Notes: a model not told the origin generated them from the letters alone. Positions 48,833 to 60,455 are shown, numbered from the stretch's first letter. The stretch is 64,000 bases of DNA from Planoprotostelium fungivorum (GCA_003024175.1 MDYQ01000081.1:62001-126000), one strand, 5' to 3'. Translations and numbers: made by a program.

Positions 48833-50138
48833 ATGAGGTCACTCATCCTTCTTCTCGTGTCGTTCTCTCTCGTAGCTGCATCATGTGGTCCCCTTCCCAG
48901 CAAATACAAACCAGGAGAGAGTATTGTCTATACGGTTCCAGCATCAGGAAAACAGCCACAGAGAGAATATACGGTGAGTGCCTTCGTGTCACATACGAGA
49001 TGTCTAAAGAGAGTCACAGGTTCACCTCCCTGGCAAGTTTCAGAATGATAGACCACACCCGATCGTCTTCTCATTCCACGGTCACAAGTCTTCTTCGCAA
49101 AGACAGGTGTTGCGGCATCCTCGGTGGATGTTTCCAATTGATAACCACATCAGGAATCCATCAGTGGCCTATCTGCATCGGGCCTGAAGATCGCCAACAG
49201 CTCTTTCATCGCCGTCTATCCTGCCGGTGTCACTGGTTCTGATGGAGGATCCGCTTGGCAGGGTAGTCTCCATACCATTACCAACTCACATCTCACCGAT
49301 AACCAGGTGCTCCTTACGCCAAGAAGGGAGTCGACGACGTCGCCTTCGTTCAGAAGATCATCGATGCATTGTCTAAAGATCTCTGCGTCGATGCCAACAG
49401 AATCTACGCCACCGGTAAATCGAACGGCGGTGGTGAGCCTCCCCTCATCTCATCCTCCATCGTCCCATCTTCACTCAGGTTTCACAAACTATCTCGCATG
49501 CAATCCGACCACCAGCAAATTGTTCGCCGCATTCTCCACAGTCAGCGCCGCTCTCTACAACGTGAGAGCAACGAGACTCTTACACGGTCTGACGTGCAGC
49601 AGCCTCAGGCCTTTAACGATGGAGACTGCAAGCCAAAGAATGGAACAGCTGTCATCGATTTTCACGGCACAAAAGACACCGTCATCAACTACAAGGGAGG
49701 TACCAGTCACGGAGCGGTGAGTCACGTGACCTGTCGATCTGACAGAGACAGTCCCTGCCCGACATCGACGCCTTCAGAGCTCAGTGGGCGAAGCGGGAGG
49801 AGTGCGTGGATGTACAGTGGATTTAGGGTTTAACCAGTTACAGCTGTGATACCAAGCCCGTAGTATCTTACCTCCCCTCCTCTCAAGATCCGAAGAAGAC
49901 AGTCACCGTCTCTACCTGGTCCAGGTGCTCCAACGGAGCACAGGTCTGTGGTAGTCGGGGTGGACCACACGCTGACGTCACACAGGTCGTGGGTTGGAGA
50001 GTGGAAGGCATGCAGCACACTTGGCCCAGAGCTTCCCTCCCTACCGTCTGCCCCACCAAGGGCTCGAACGATTGTGCCACCGTGTCTTTTGATGCCACCC
50101 CCTTCATCCTCGATTTCTTCGGTCAATTCAAGAATTAA
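48833..50138 (+). CDS. Secreted PHB-depolymerase/feruloyl-esterase-like hydrolase
   Basis: Seen: signal peptide MRSLILLLVSFSLVAASCG, then HPIVFSFHGH (oxyanion region). AFVQKIIDALSKDLCVDANR leads to the nucleophile elbow IYATGKSNGGG (G-x-S-x-G). After introns come FTNYLACNPTTSKLFAAFST, the Asp in DFHGTKDTVINYKGG, and a C-terminal His in VEGMQHTWPR. The chain ends FILDFFGQFKN. These match the Esterase_PHB/LpqC type of secreted alpha/beta hydrolase that cleaves polyesters or feruloyl esters on plant polysaccharides. About seven introns are present. Cys residues suit a secreted fold. Together with the chitinases it suggests external digestion. The substrate is inferred only. Confidence 0.85.
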
Positions 50139-50486
50139 ATCGAAATAAATTCGAGTCTCTTGATCTTCAATGTGTCGATTCATGTTCACATTGTGCGGCT
50201 AACATCACCCGTTCGATGACTATTCACGTGTTCATCAGATTTCATTTTTATGGCTATTACGTCCATAGAAGGAAGGTGTGAGAGTCATCGGCATCATTTT
50301 GTCGGCCAAACGACAAGCGAACACCCAACTTCTATCCAGGGAAGCATAGAGAGATCATTCTCATCTATTATAGAACCTGTAAATAGCTAGATTGCGTGGA
50401 AAGGAGGCTAGTTCCGCACCTTCAGAGCTTTATTGCTCCTTTTCCCCGGACAGCTGCAGCCTCTGATGCAACCACAACCGTCCAGA
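50139..50486. other. Intergenic, no gene seen
   Basis: About 350 bp lie between two plus-strand genes. A polyadenylation-like AAATAAAT (near 50144) follows the esterase stop. The rest presumably holds the promoter of the RasGAP gene. No RNA gene or repeat was found. Confidence 0.5.
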
Positions 50487-52560
50487 TGAGAGACTCGTGG
50501 CGAAACTCTGTGAACTTTTCTGGCTCCAGCTTCAGTGAGCAGGTGGCAGTGCGATCACCTTCTAATGATGAGTTCTCTGATACATACGTACCGGTGGGTC
50601 TAGATCCTCTGAACGAAAGACGATGCTTATCATCCGACAGAGGCTTCTGACCGGAGACTTTACTTCGATTCAAAACCTGCTGCCAAAGCTGAACCACGAA
50701 GGACAGAACGAGTTGGCCGAGCATCTGACCACACTCTTCTCCTCTTGCAACGCAACCAACATCCTCATAGATTGGATCGTTCAGAATGAAGTCGATTCTG
50801 TTCGTGAGTGACGGGTGCAACATGGCAAGATGTCCTGATATAATGCAGGGGAATACGCTCTCTTATTCCGCCAGGACAACATCAACAAGTTGGTGGCCAA
50901 TCGGCTCTTGTATGGTGATCTGGGAGTCCGATACCTGAAGCATATTATGACTCCCATCATCCGATATATCTTCTCTGGGGATAAACCGATAGAAGTGGGA
51001 CATCGAGGAGGTTGCATCGTCTCATGATTTACAGCTCAACACGCCCGAAGAATCGAAAAGAGCGACGGACGCGGCCGACATCTTCTTTGAATGTCTATTG
51101 GACTCTATCGATCACTGCCCAATGTGAGGATCATCTGACTGTCTGATCTCCACGACCAATCATCTGATTAATAAACAGAATCATCCGCCGGCTCGTCAGC
51201 TCCATCCAGGTCAGCTTTGACTATACGAGTCATCGTCACACCATTCAACGCTGACCATCGTTAGATCAAGGTAGACGAAAAGTTCCCCAACACCAATGCG
51301 AGGGTCCCCTTCGGTTTGAATTTCCTCTTCTTCTTATTTATATGTCCAGCTCTCGTCACTCCACAGAGATACAACGTCACAGACGGTGAGTACACACTCG
51401 TTCGTGTCGTGACGGTGGAGCAGGTGCTCCGTCGGATAACCATAAGATCAGCTTGATCTCCATGTCAAAATTGTTGAGAGATATATCTGGTAACATGGAG
51501 AGGAAAGACGATGTTGTAAATCAGTACGCACTTCAGAAACACGAACGCATCAGCGAATACTTCAGACAATTTGTCGATCGAAATCACATCAACCGAGCTC
51601 AAGTGAGCCGATCAGATCATCATCAACATCTCACCTCTCATCATCAGACCATCGTGAATGCTCACCTACCCACCATGAACTGGGCCATTCAGAATTCATC
51701 CATCAATTGTTTCATTCGGTTCTTGAGATCGACATCTGTAGTGGTGGAAGACACTAATGACAATTCGAATCCAGTCGAAAGCACTGAACTGGTGAATCTA
51801 ACCGTCCATCATGCATTCGAACCTACGTTTTCCTTCATCACACGACACATCCTGACGAGCGACAGTCTTCTCAAGATCTGAGACATTTCCTGGAGAAGTG
51901 CGAGAGTACCAGTTGGAGGTTGCAGAAGAAATGGGATGCCCGTAACAAGGCTTACTTCCTGCGCGATGAGGTGATCCTGTTCACATTCGAATTCTGACGA
52001 CGACAGTCATCGTCCACCATCGCCGTGAAAATCACAACGAGACTGAAGGGAGATATGAATCGAGTGGTTCCTCTGTATTGCGAGAAGATGTGGATCCAAG
52101 AATTAGACCCCAACATAGCGGTCAGTCACACGATCATCACCATCATCCTTCTCATCCTGATTCAGTCGGCACACACCGAAGTCATCTCATCTGATTCCGC
52201 TCTTTTGAGATTGACATACAACCTTCCTTTTCCCTTCTCGAGCCGCACCTTCTATTGGCAGGAGTGGACGCACTTTGATGAGCTCAAGGGAAGGATATTT
52301 CGTATCTCTCACAACGTATCGGGATCGAAGATAAGAGGAACGACAACCGGACACGTTCATCGTGAGCCATCTCATCATCGTCCGCCGCTTTGTCAATTGA
52401 ACGGCTTTGCAGTCAGCGGTTCCATGTTCAGCGTAGACGTTGAAGATCCACAGTACATCAACATCACCACGATCCTGCATTGGGATCCAAAGGGTAGCGT
52501 CCCCAGCTGGGTGAGTTCATGACTTCATCGTCCTTCTTTCAGGCGGTCGTCTTCAGATAA
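50487..52560 (+). CDS. RasGAP protein with C-terminal START-like domain
   Basis: Seen: a first exon MRDSWRNSVNFSGSSFSEQV precedes an intron of unclear limits. A start at ATG 50623 (MLIIRQRLLTG) is also possible. The RasGAP domain follows: YALLFRQDNINKLVANRLLY (arginine finger in LFR), GVRYLKHIMTPIIRYIFSGD, IQIKVDEKFPNTNARVPFG, then LNFLFFLFICPALVTPQRY, the FLR..PA signature. Helical sequence to about 51960 is followed by a START-like fold: TRLKGDMNRVVPLYCEKMWI, FYWQEWTHFDELKGRIFRIS, and INITTILHWDPKGSVPSW. The frame ends AVVFR at 52560, short of the usual last START helix. Known: RasGAPs switch Ras off, and START domains bind lipids. About nine introns are needed. The fusion is inferred from one strand with no intervening promoter-like gap. 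Confidence 0.75.
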
Positions 52561-52611
52561 GAATAGAATCGGGCGTGCGGCGCCATTTCGGAATTTGTCG
52601 GGCGGATCACG

Positions 52612-52797
52612 ATGATGACACAGAATCAGATGATCAGCAACCTCAATAATGGACAATGCCAAAAGTATTACGATCTCGTCAGAGCCGTAGAGCTGCAATT
52701 AAACCCCGAGATGACTGCATCGAACAACCGATCGAAGTCGCACTCTCTGAAAGAGAAGAAGAAACCAAAGTCAGACAGAAAGTCAACTGTAACATAA
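52612..52797 (+). CDS. Short open frame, doubtful
   Basis: This 61-codon frame (MMTQNQMISNLNNGQCQKYY, ending in KKPKSDRKSTVT) follows the RasGAP-START stop. Its helical start and Lys-rich end look protein-like. It could be an alternative last exon of the upstream gene, a small gene or 3' UTR. No family was recognised. Confidence 0.25.
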   Translation: MMTQNQMISNLNNGQCQKYYDLVRAVELQLNPEMTASNNRSKSHSLKEKKKPKSDRKSTVT

Positions 52798-52949
52798 ACA
52801 AAGTATTGTGGTCGCACAGGATGGTTGTTCGTGTGGGGACGCTGCGACTTCGGCTGAACTCCCTTTAAGGTGACATAAAGGACAGACAACATGACAAAAC
52901 GCGATTTTAGACGCCAGGGCGTTATTCAGAGGGAACAAGAGCGGGAGCC

Positions 52950-55900
52950 ATGAGGGTTGCAGCTGTGGCTGTTCTATCGATATTTTTGGTCTTATTGTGT
53001 GTCCAACCCGCCCTTTCACAAGACCCAGCGACTACCACAGTCACTTTGGATGGAACTAGCTCGTCTGACCCCATTGTAACATCTTCTTCAGGCGTGGACT
53101 CCTCTTCCTCGTCAGGTGAGGGACCCACCTCTCACATGATTCTGATTTGATTCTTCAGCATCAGATGCCGCCGGAAGCGGCACAGACGGCCCATCTTCGT
53201 TAGAGACATCGACCTTTCAAGTGACATCTTCTACAGAGCCACCCCCCTCAATCTCAGATGGGAGCTCCACTTCTTCTGATGCCGTCGTCCAATCGACCTC
53301 TTCTACCTCAGGAATCTCTGATAGCAGCTCAGCGGGTGAGAGCATGAAACATGGTTTCCGGCGTTAATTTTGAGAAGTTGCATCTGGCGACCCATCTTCC
53401 TCTTCGACACAAGAGAGCTCGTCTCTAACGACCTCTTCGGAACCCACCACCGCAGAGCAGAGTTCGACGGGTGAGCTCGGATCAATGTCGCGCGACTTAA
53501 TGTTGACGGAACGACAGCCCCCACATCTTCCACACAGGAACCGTCTACGTCTCAAATTTCTTCCAGCAGCGAATCGGAGTCCACTTCCAGTGAGTAGAAC
53601 ATGATACATCACCTCTTCACAAAATTCGATGCTCAAGATTCACAGGTGCTGCCGTGATTTCTACAACTTCAGATGTCGCTCAGACTTCCACTTCAGATGT
53701 TTCATCCTCTACCACTTCAGATGTGCCTACCTCCAGCACCTCCGACGTACCAACATCATCGACATCGCCCATCATCGTGACGGAAACTTCCTCCACCACC
53801 GATGAGCCCGTCATTTCCTCAAGTCAATCAACTTCCTCTTCTGAAGACGTCTCATCCTCCTCCGATGCAACCACTTCATCATCTCCGGCCATCATCACAA
53901 CCGAGACATCTTCATCATCATCACAAGAGACCACCACGAGCGACACCAGCTCTACTCTACTGGGGACATCCAGCTCTTCTGAAAGTGCGACATCTCAGGA
54001 CGATATCTCGAGTACCACGGCTACCACCTCCGACACGTCATCCTCTTCTGTCGTGACCACCACCGAGACATCATCTTATGATATCTCTACGACATCAACG
54101 GAATCTTCCATGGAGAGTTCTAGTACTGAGACATCATCTTATGATATCATCGTCTCGTCCTCCACTGGCCCGGAAACCTCCACGGAAACTTCCTCAGAGA
54201 CTTCTAGTACTGAGACATCATCCAATGATATCTCTTCTTCCTCCATTGAGACAGAATCTTCCACGGAAACTTCTAGCACTGAGACATCATCCAATGATAT
54301 CTCTTCTTCCTCCACTGAGACAGAATCTTCCACGGAAACTTCTAGCACTGAGACATCATCCTATGATATCATCTCCTCCAGTACATCCGATACCATCGCG
54401 ACGGAATCTTCCACGGAAACTTCCAGCACTGAGACGTCATACTCTACCGATACGATGTCATCCTCCACCGAAGCCACCAACGCCACGGAGCTCACCGTAA
54501 TTATTCCGACCGTCTACAACTCGACAGAGTCTTCCTCGGAAAGTTCCAGCTCAGAGACATCTTACTCGACTGAGACCACCAACACGACTGAGATATCTTA
54601 CTCTACCGAGGCTACCAATGTCACTGAGACATCTTACTCGACTGAGGCTACCGACACCACATTGACCGAATCTTCCAGCACAGAGACATCGTCAACAGAG
54701 GCTACCAATACGACTGAGATATCTTACTCGACTGAGGCCACCAACGTCACAGTGATCGAATCTTCCTCAGAAAGTTCCTCGGAAACTTCCAGCACTGAGA
54801 CATCTTACTCGACTGAGGCTACCAATGCCACTGAGATATCATACACCCAGGACTACAACACCAGTTCCAGCACTGAGATATCTTACTCGACTGAGGCTAC
54901 CAATGTCACTGAGACATCTTACTCCACCGAAGCTACCAACGCCACTGAGACATCTTACTCGACTGAGGCTACCAATGTCACTGAGACATCTTACTCGATC
55001 GAAGCTACCAATGTCACTGAGACATCTTACTCGACTGAGGCTACCAATGCCACTGAGATATCATACACCCAGGACTACAACACCACTTCTAGCACCGAGA
55101 CCTATTCGACTGAGGCTACCAATGTCACTGAGATATCTTACTCAACTGAGGCTACCAATGTCACTGAGACATCTTACTCGACTGAGGCTACCAACGCCAC
55201 AGTGACCGAATCTTCCTTGGAATCTTCCAGCACAGAGACATCGTCAACAGAGGCTACCAATTCCACCTTGATCCTATTCCCCACTCAATCAGATACATCT
55301 AGCTCTACAGATACATCTAGCTCTACAGATACATCTAGCTCTACAGATACGTCTAGCTCCACAGACACGTCTAGCACTACAGACACATCTAGCTCCACAG
55401 ACACATCTAGCTCCACAGATACATCTAGCTCCACAGATACATCTAGCTCTACAGACACGTCTAGCACTACAGACACGTCTAGCTCCACAGACACATCTAG
55501 CTCCACAGATACATCTAGCTCCTCAGACACATCTAGCACTACAGACACGTCTAGCACTACAGATACATCTAGCTCCTCAGACACATCTAGCTCTACAGAC
55601 ACGTCTAGCACTACAGATACATCTAGCTCCACAGACACATCTAGCTCTACAGACACATCTAGCTCCTCAGACACGTCTAGCACTACGGAGAGCAGCTCAT
55701 CCTCTTCGAGTGACGTCACAGAGAATTCATCCTCCAGTGATTCTACTTCATCTACAACGAGTGATACCACTTCATCTACAACGAGCTCGTCCACTTCAAG
55801 TGATTCTACTTCATCTACAAGTGACAGCACCTCCTCAACCAGCTCGTCTACAACGAGTGACGTAACATCCTCTTCAACTACCTCTACAACCACTTCGTCT

Positions 55901-58006
55901 ACAACGAGCTCGTCCACCTCGTCCTCGACAGCTCCACCTACAACGAGCGCATCCACATCGTCTACAACGAGCCAGTCCGCTTCGTCTACAACGAGCCAAA
56001 TTTCTTCCAGCTCTCCCACCAGCTCCACTTCTACAACGAGCCAAGTGTCCAGCTCTACCTCCGCGGACACTGTCCAGCCTGCCTCCATCTCCTTCAAACT
56101 TTCATCCGACACACCACCGGATAATTCGAACCTAGCCAACACCATCTCCCAGGCTCTATCTGTCCCATCAGATCGTCTGTCGATCTCCGTAACAGCTGCA
56201 CGTAAGAGGGCGACCAACTACAACGTTGTAGCTACCATTTTACCGGGATTTCCTCCGGCCAGCCAGTTGGCCCAAAAATTGGCGACGGACATCAACGATC
56301 CAGCCTCTACCACCTTCTCTGCCCAGGGGTTTTCCGTTGTCCCAGGATCGGCTCAGGTACATACGTAACGTGAAATTTCGCGGGCTGACGCATGGTAGGT
56401 GTCCGTTCCCTCGACGACATCGTCGTCGTCTACAACGAGCCAAGTGACGGAATCACCTTCTCTGGTATCAAAGGAGAACATCAACGACAAGTTGGTCATC
56501 GCTATACCTGTAGCTGTCGGAGGTTTCCTCCTCGTCGTCATCATCGTGCTGATCGTTGTCATCATCGTGATGAGAAAGAAGATGAGGAACTCGAGCTCGC
56601 TCACCGAGCCGAGTCACTTGGAGATGACTGCAGTGGGAAAGGTGAGAGAAATTTCGCGGAAAATTGGAGACGAATGTGTACAGCCCGCCCTGTCCTTCAG
56701 AGGTTCCGTGGAAACGACCGATTCAAAATTCAGAGAAGTTTCTCACACTTCATTCACCGAAGACGAGGTACCATTTATTCGATTTCATTCACCCACATCT
56801 TTTTCATGACATTCATTTCCTTTTCTTTCCACACGAGAACGACAACGATTGATTTCATTTTATTTCTCGCCTCATGATCTCTCACACACGATCGCAGTAC
56901 ATTCGAGAAGAGAGGATCGGCAGCACCAGCTTCGGTGGTCTCTTCAAGGGAAGATTGAAGAAGAACGCCACGGCCATCTGCATCAAGACTCTCGAAATCG
57001 AGACGAGGAGAAAGACCTTCTCCAAAGAGGCCTCCATACTGACGGTGAGTACTACAACGTTGTAGATCGTGGAATTGAAGGAAATGCAGCACTTGGACCA
57101 CCCCAACATCATCAAATTCATCGGGAATATTCCCAACGTCTGCAGTGTGACAGAGTATATGGAGGGAGGTAACTTGTACAATCTCTTACGTCACAGTGGA
57201 GACTCCATGGCAGCCTCCGAATTACGCAGGATGTGAGTGGGATTTATTTCATTTTATTTCGTACGAGTCATCATCGTGATGATCACCGACTGACGTCTTC
57301 AACAGGTGTTCTGAGATCTCTGTCGCCATGAAATATTTGGAATCTCGACACTACGTCCACTCTGATCTACAATCGAAGAACATCCTCTTGAGAAGAGACC
57401 CCACGGGCTTACGTCTCAAATTGGCCTCTTTTGCTTACGCGGAGAAGGAGAGAATGACAGAGAACGTCCACCAGAGGGTATCTACACCGGACGTCAGATG
57501 GATGGTGATGCCTCGTTGTAGATGGAATTCGACCTAAAATTTCATGCAGGCACCCGAGCTGTTGATGTTGGATCCTCCCACTCACAGTGAGTCGTCTCGT
57601 TGTAGATGAGAGTCTGACGAGTTGTAGAATCGGACGCCTGGGCCTTCGGTGTTGTCGTGTGGGAGATCTACACGTCTGGTAAGCAGCCTTACCCAGCCAA
57701 GACGGACAAGGAAGTCGCCATGTTCGTACAGAGCGGAAGTGAGTATCTTCATCTTTTCTTGACGTTGATCATCAACATCAACATCAATGCTCGTGAACAC
57801 GAGCTGATGTGTCATCAGATGTGATGAACGTCCCGGAGACAGTTCCAAAGGTCTTAACCAACATCGTCGCCAAGTGTTGGTCTCGTGCACCATCTGAACG
57901 TCCCTCCTTCGCCGAGATCGCAGCTGCCATTCAGAGTGCAGACCAGAGCTCCATTCGCAAGAACTGGGATGAGAAGGGACACTCGAGAGGATCTTACCAA
58001 TATTGA
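52950..58006 (+). CDS. Giant Ser/Thr-rich single-pass receptor with tyrosine-kinase-like pseudokinase domain
   Basis: Seen: signal peptide (MRVAAVAVLSIFLVLLCVQP). A roughly 1,000-residue Ser/Thr/Glu stalk of mucin type follows, mostly in one exon (53654-56368). A Cys-free SEA-like module near the membrane reads SLANTI/SQALSVPSDRLSISVTAA-type, then VVATILPGFPPASQLAQKL. The transmembrane helix is LVIAIPVAVGGFLLVVIIVL with a basic stop-transfer. The kinase domain has IGSTSFGGLFKG, Lys in ATAICIKTL, Glu in FSKEASIL, LDHPNIIKFIG, YVHSDLQSKNILL, RWMAPELLML and DAWAFGVVVWEIYTSG. The DFG motif is replaced by SFA (LKLASFAYAEKE), and HRD reads HSD. Catalysis is therefore unlikely. It would sense or adhere outside and scaffold inside. 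About fifteen introns are present; the one at 57045 begins GTGAGTACTACAACGTTGTAG. Confidence 0.87.
54560..55260 (+). repeat. 36-bp (12-residue) coding repeats in the receptor stalk
   Basis: The unit encodes ETSYSTEATNVT (variants NAT, NTT) and is repeated about a dozen times, with related SSSTETSS blocks between copies. Nearly every unit carries an N-x-T glycosylation sequon. Runs of near-identical DNA units show recent tandem duplication. Confidence 0.9.
55290..55690 (+). repeat. 18-bp (6-residue) coding repeats in the receptor stalk
   Basis: About 22 head-to-tail units of GATACATCTAGCTCTACA encode DTSSST (variants DTSSTT, DTSSSS). The frame stays open throughout. Synonymous and third-base differences are few, so the array is young and probably length-variable between strains. 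Confidence 0.93.
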
Positions 58007-58153
58007 TCACACGATGATGATGATGATCAAGCAACAAGATAAATATCTATTCTATTATGAAGTGTTTTGATTTGTCCATCAAAAGTAGAGTCTTTGAAAA
58101 CAGAAAGAAATGAATTGAAATGTGTTCATTTCGCGAAACGAGTGAGACGAAGT

Positions 58154-60237
58154 CTACTTCTGGCCGCTGAGCTGGCTCCAGATGAAATCACTGATGGTGG
58201 TATCAGCGTCCATGACCCACAACATACCTCCCAAGTATCCCTGCTCCTCTTTCAGTTTCTCTCCTTCACCATCATCATCATCATCATCATCGTCTCACCT
58301 TCTGCTTGATGAAGTCAGTCTTGTACTTGATAGAGTCAGTGGTCTCGTAGGTGGCAAACTGGTTACCCCAAGTACCGTAGGGCATCTACAACGATCAACT
58401 TCCTCGTTGTAGACGGTCGTCCCACCTTTCCGTTATCGTCCCAGCCCTCGGAGAAACCGTCTGGCTGGTTGGCTCTGAGCTTGACGATGTCAGTGGCAGA
58501 GATGTATCCGGCAGAGTTGGCGCAGGGTCCAGCGTAACCGGCGTTGTGTGCGGCGACACCGAATCCGTTGTCACCATCGACCTATCGTATGTCATCAGTC
58601 GATGATCGTGTCGATGAGATCATCATGATGATGATCTTCATATGGATGGGATCATGATGATGATCGTGTCGATGAGATCATCATGATGATAATCTTCACA
58701 TGGATGGGATCATGATGATGATCGTGATGATGAGATCATCATGATGATGATCTTCATATGGATGGGATCGTGATGATGATCGTGTCGATGCGAGCGTGAT
58801 GATGAATCGTGAGATCTCACCTGCCAGGTGTAACCGTAGTTGGCCAGTCCGTACACCAACTTGTTGGCGGGAACACCTGTTGTACATCAGTCGTCTGTAC
58901 TGTACACTCTGACTGACCTCTGGAGACGTAAGTGTTCATGGTGTTGGCAATCTGATCGAGGGGAGCGAGAGAGCCAGTCACTCCACCCCAAGTTCCGGCG
59001 TAGTCGTAGTTCATGACGTTGATGAAGTCGGCTGAAATTTCGTCGGGATTTCGATTCGTACGTACGATACGTACCGTACTGGATCCATCTCTCGGGTACG
59101 TATTGGGGTAAGAAGTAGCCGGAAGGTCCGGCGGAGGTGAGGAGCTTGTCGTTGCCGATGGCCTGGCGGGTCTGCTGGAAGAAGTTGGTGACCTTGTCTT
59201 GCTCTCCGTCCTGTTGTGGGTCAGATTTGAAATTCGAATTTCCCGCCGAAATCGAAGGGGTACCTGAGGGAACTCCCAGTCGATGTCGAGTCCATCGAAA
59301 CCGTATCTGAACATCATCAGATCATCATCATCAGATCATCATCACATGAGATGATGATGAGAGGAGGAGAAGGATTGCAGATGAGAAGACGATGGGATGA
59401 GTGTCTCTCACTTGTTCAACCATCCACCGATGTTGTTGTAGAAGTTGCTGGACGCACCGTCGTTGTTGATGAGGGAGGACCACGGTCCATTGCCGAACGA
59501 TCCACCTCCGAGGGAGACCTGCACATGTGTCATCCATCTTCACTTGCCGATGGAAGATGATGAGATGGAGACGAACCGAGATCTTCAAGTTGGAGTTCTG
59601 TTGCTTGAGGTTCATGAGATCGTTGAGGGAGCCTTGGTCCAAATCGCCCAAATTTCCGGTGTTACCTGTTTTATTGTCATTTATTTAGCGTCTACAACGA
59701 GCGGACTCACCGTCGAAAGAGGCAAAGGCGTAGTTGATGTGAGTGTACTTGTTGGCAGGGATCTAACATCGTCAGACTCATAGAATGCATTCACCCGGTG
59801 GAAGATGTATAAGAGATAGGAATCCACGTGAATGATGGACGTGGAAGATGGATCGCGAGACGTGATAGAACACGAGATGGAGATGCATTACATGAGAAGC
59901 GGGCAGAGGACAGTTGCCCTCACCACCCCAGCTGGCCCAGTAACCGACGAAGAGGTTACCAGCAGTGTTGTTGTTTCCACCGTTGCCATTGTTGTTTCCC
60001 CAGCAGTTCTGTTGGCATCCGCTGCCACCTATCGAAAGTCAATGGAAGGTACATGATCGTCTGACCTACAATAATCGGCAGTGGTTCCACAGTATCCATA
60101 CTGACTGGACACATTAGAAGAAAGTTCGCTCTTATGCATTTCGAATCACACCTGCAGCACTCCTCATTGGAGCATGCACAGTTCTGAGCGACGACGCACG
60201 CGGCAGCGAAGATGATCAGTAGAGCTGTGACTCTCAT
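58154..60237 (-). CDS. Secreted GH18 chitinase with N-terminal chitin-binding domain (chitinase 2)
   Basis: This is the inverted paralogue of the gene at 32127-34063. Seen: signal peptide MRVTALLIIFAAACVVAQNC, a hevein-like domain (CACSNEECC.. QYGYCG), then an Asn/Gly-rich linker (WGNNNGNGGNNNTAGNL) where chitinase 1 has a Thr-rich one. The barrel contains LFVGYWASWGGEGNCPLP, ISLGGGSFGNGPW, the catalytic DGLDIDWEFP, YDYAGTWGG and GGMLWVMDADTTISDFIW. The end is SQLSGQK with a stop at 58154. Intron positions match those of chitinase 1. The last intron has nearly the same sequence (TCTACAACGAG ... CGTTGTAG|ATGCCC), as has the one with TTCGAATTTC near 59235. One intron is expanded by a 58-bp tandem repeat. 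The active-site motif is intact. Confidence 0.94.
58604..58794. repeat. 58-bp tandem repeat (3.2 copies) inside a chitinase 2 intron
   Basis: Units start at 58604, 58662, 58720 and 58778 (partial) and begin GATCGTG(T/A)(C/T)GATG. They contain ATGATGAT(G/A)ATCTTCA(T/C)ATGGATGGGATC. A few substitutions separate the units. The matching intron of chitinase 1 (33568-33641) is about 70 nt and lacks the array. Confidence 0.95.
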
Positions 60238-60455
60238 CTTGTTTTGTCGGAATAAATACCGGACTGCCCGAAGAATAAATCGACAGCCCGAAACGAAGAC
60301 ACACACGAACATTCTATTTATACGTAATTCTAGAGGGGCTAGTGGGGCAGAACAGCATCTACTGCGGTGCTAGATCGTCCATAAGTCATCGCCTCCGTCG
60401 GCGTTCAGATAAATCGTTGAACGACATGATTGGATGATGCAGCGTGTCTTCATCT

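Noticed and set aside
53802-55205. Arg/Leu/Pro/His-rich plus-strand frames within the stalk exon
   Set aside because: They are +1 shadows of the repetitive stalk coding sequence.
55290-55690. CRISPR-like or satellite array
   Set aside because: Units are head-to-tail 18-mers without spacers and stay in frame within a coding exon.
55285-56217. 310-codon minus-strand open frame opposite the receptor stalk
   Set aside because: It is a Val/Leu/Glu/Asp repeat created by the antisense of the DTSSST array. It has no domain and no independent start.
57045-57065. Apparent 21-nt intron (GTGAG..GTTGTAG) in the receptor kinase
   Set aside because: A 45-nt intron ending ATGCAG is in the same phase. It removes eight surplus residues and restores the usual alpha-C to HPN spacing, so the longer intron is preferred.
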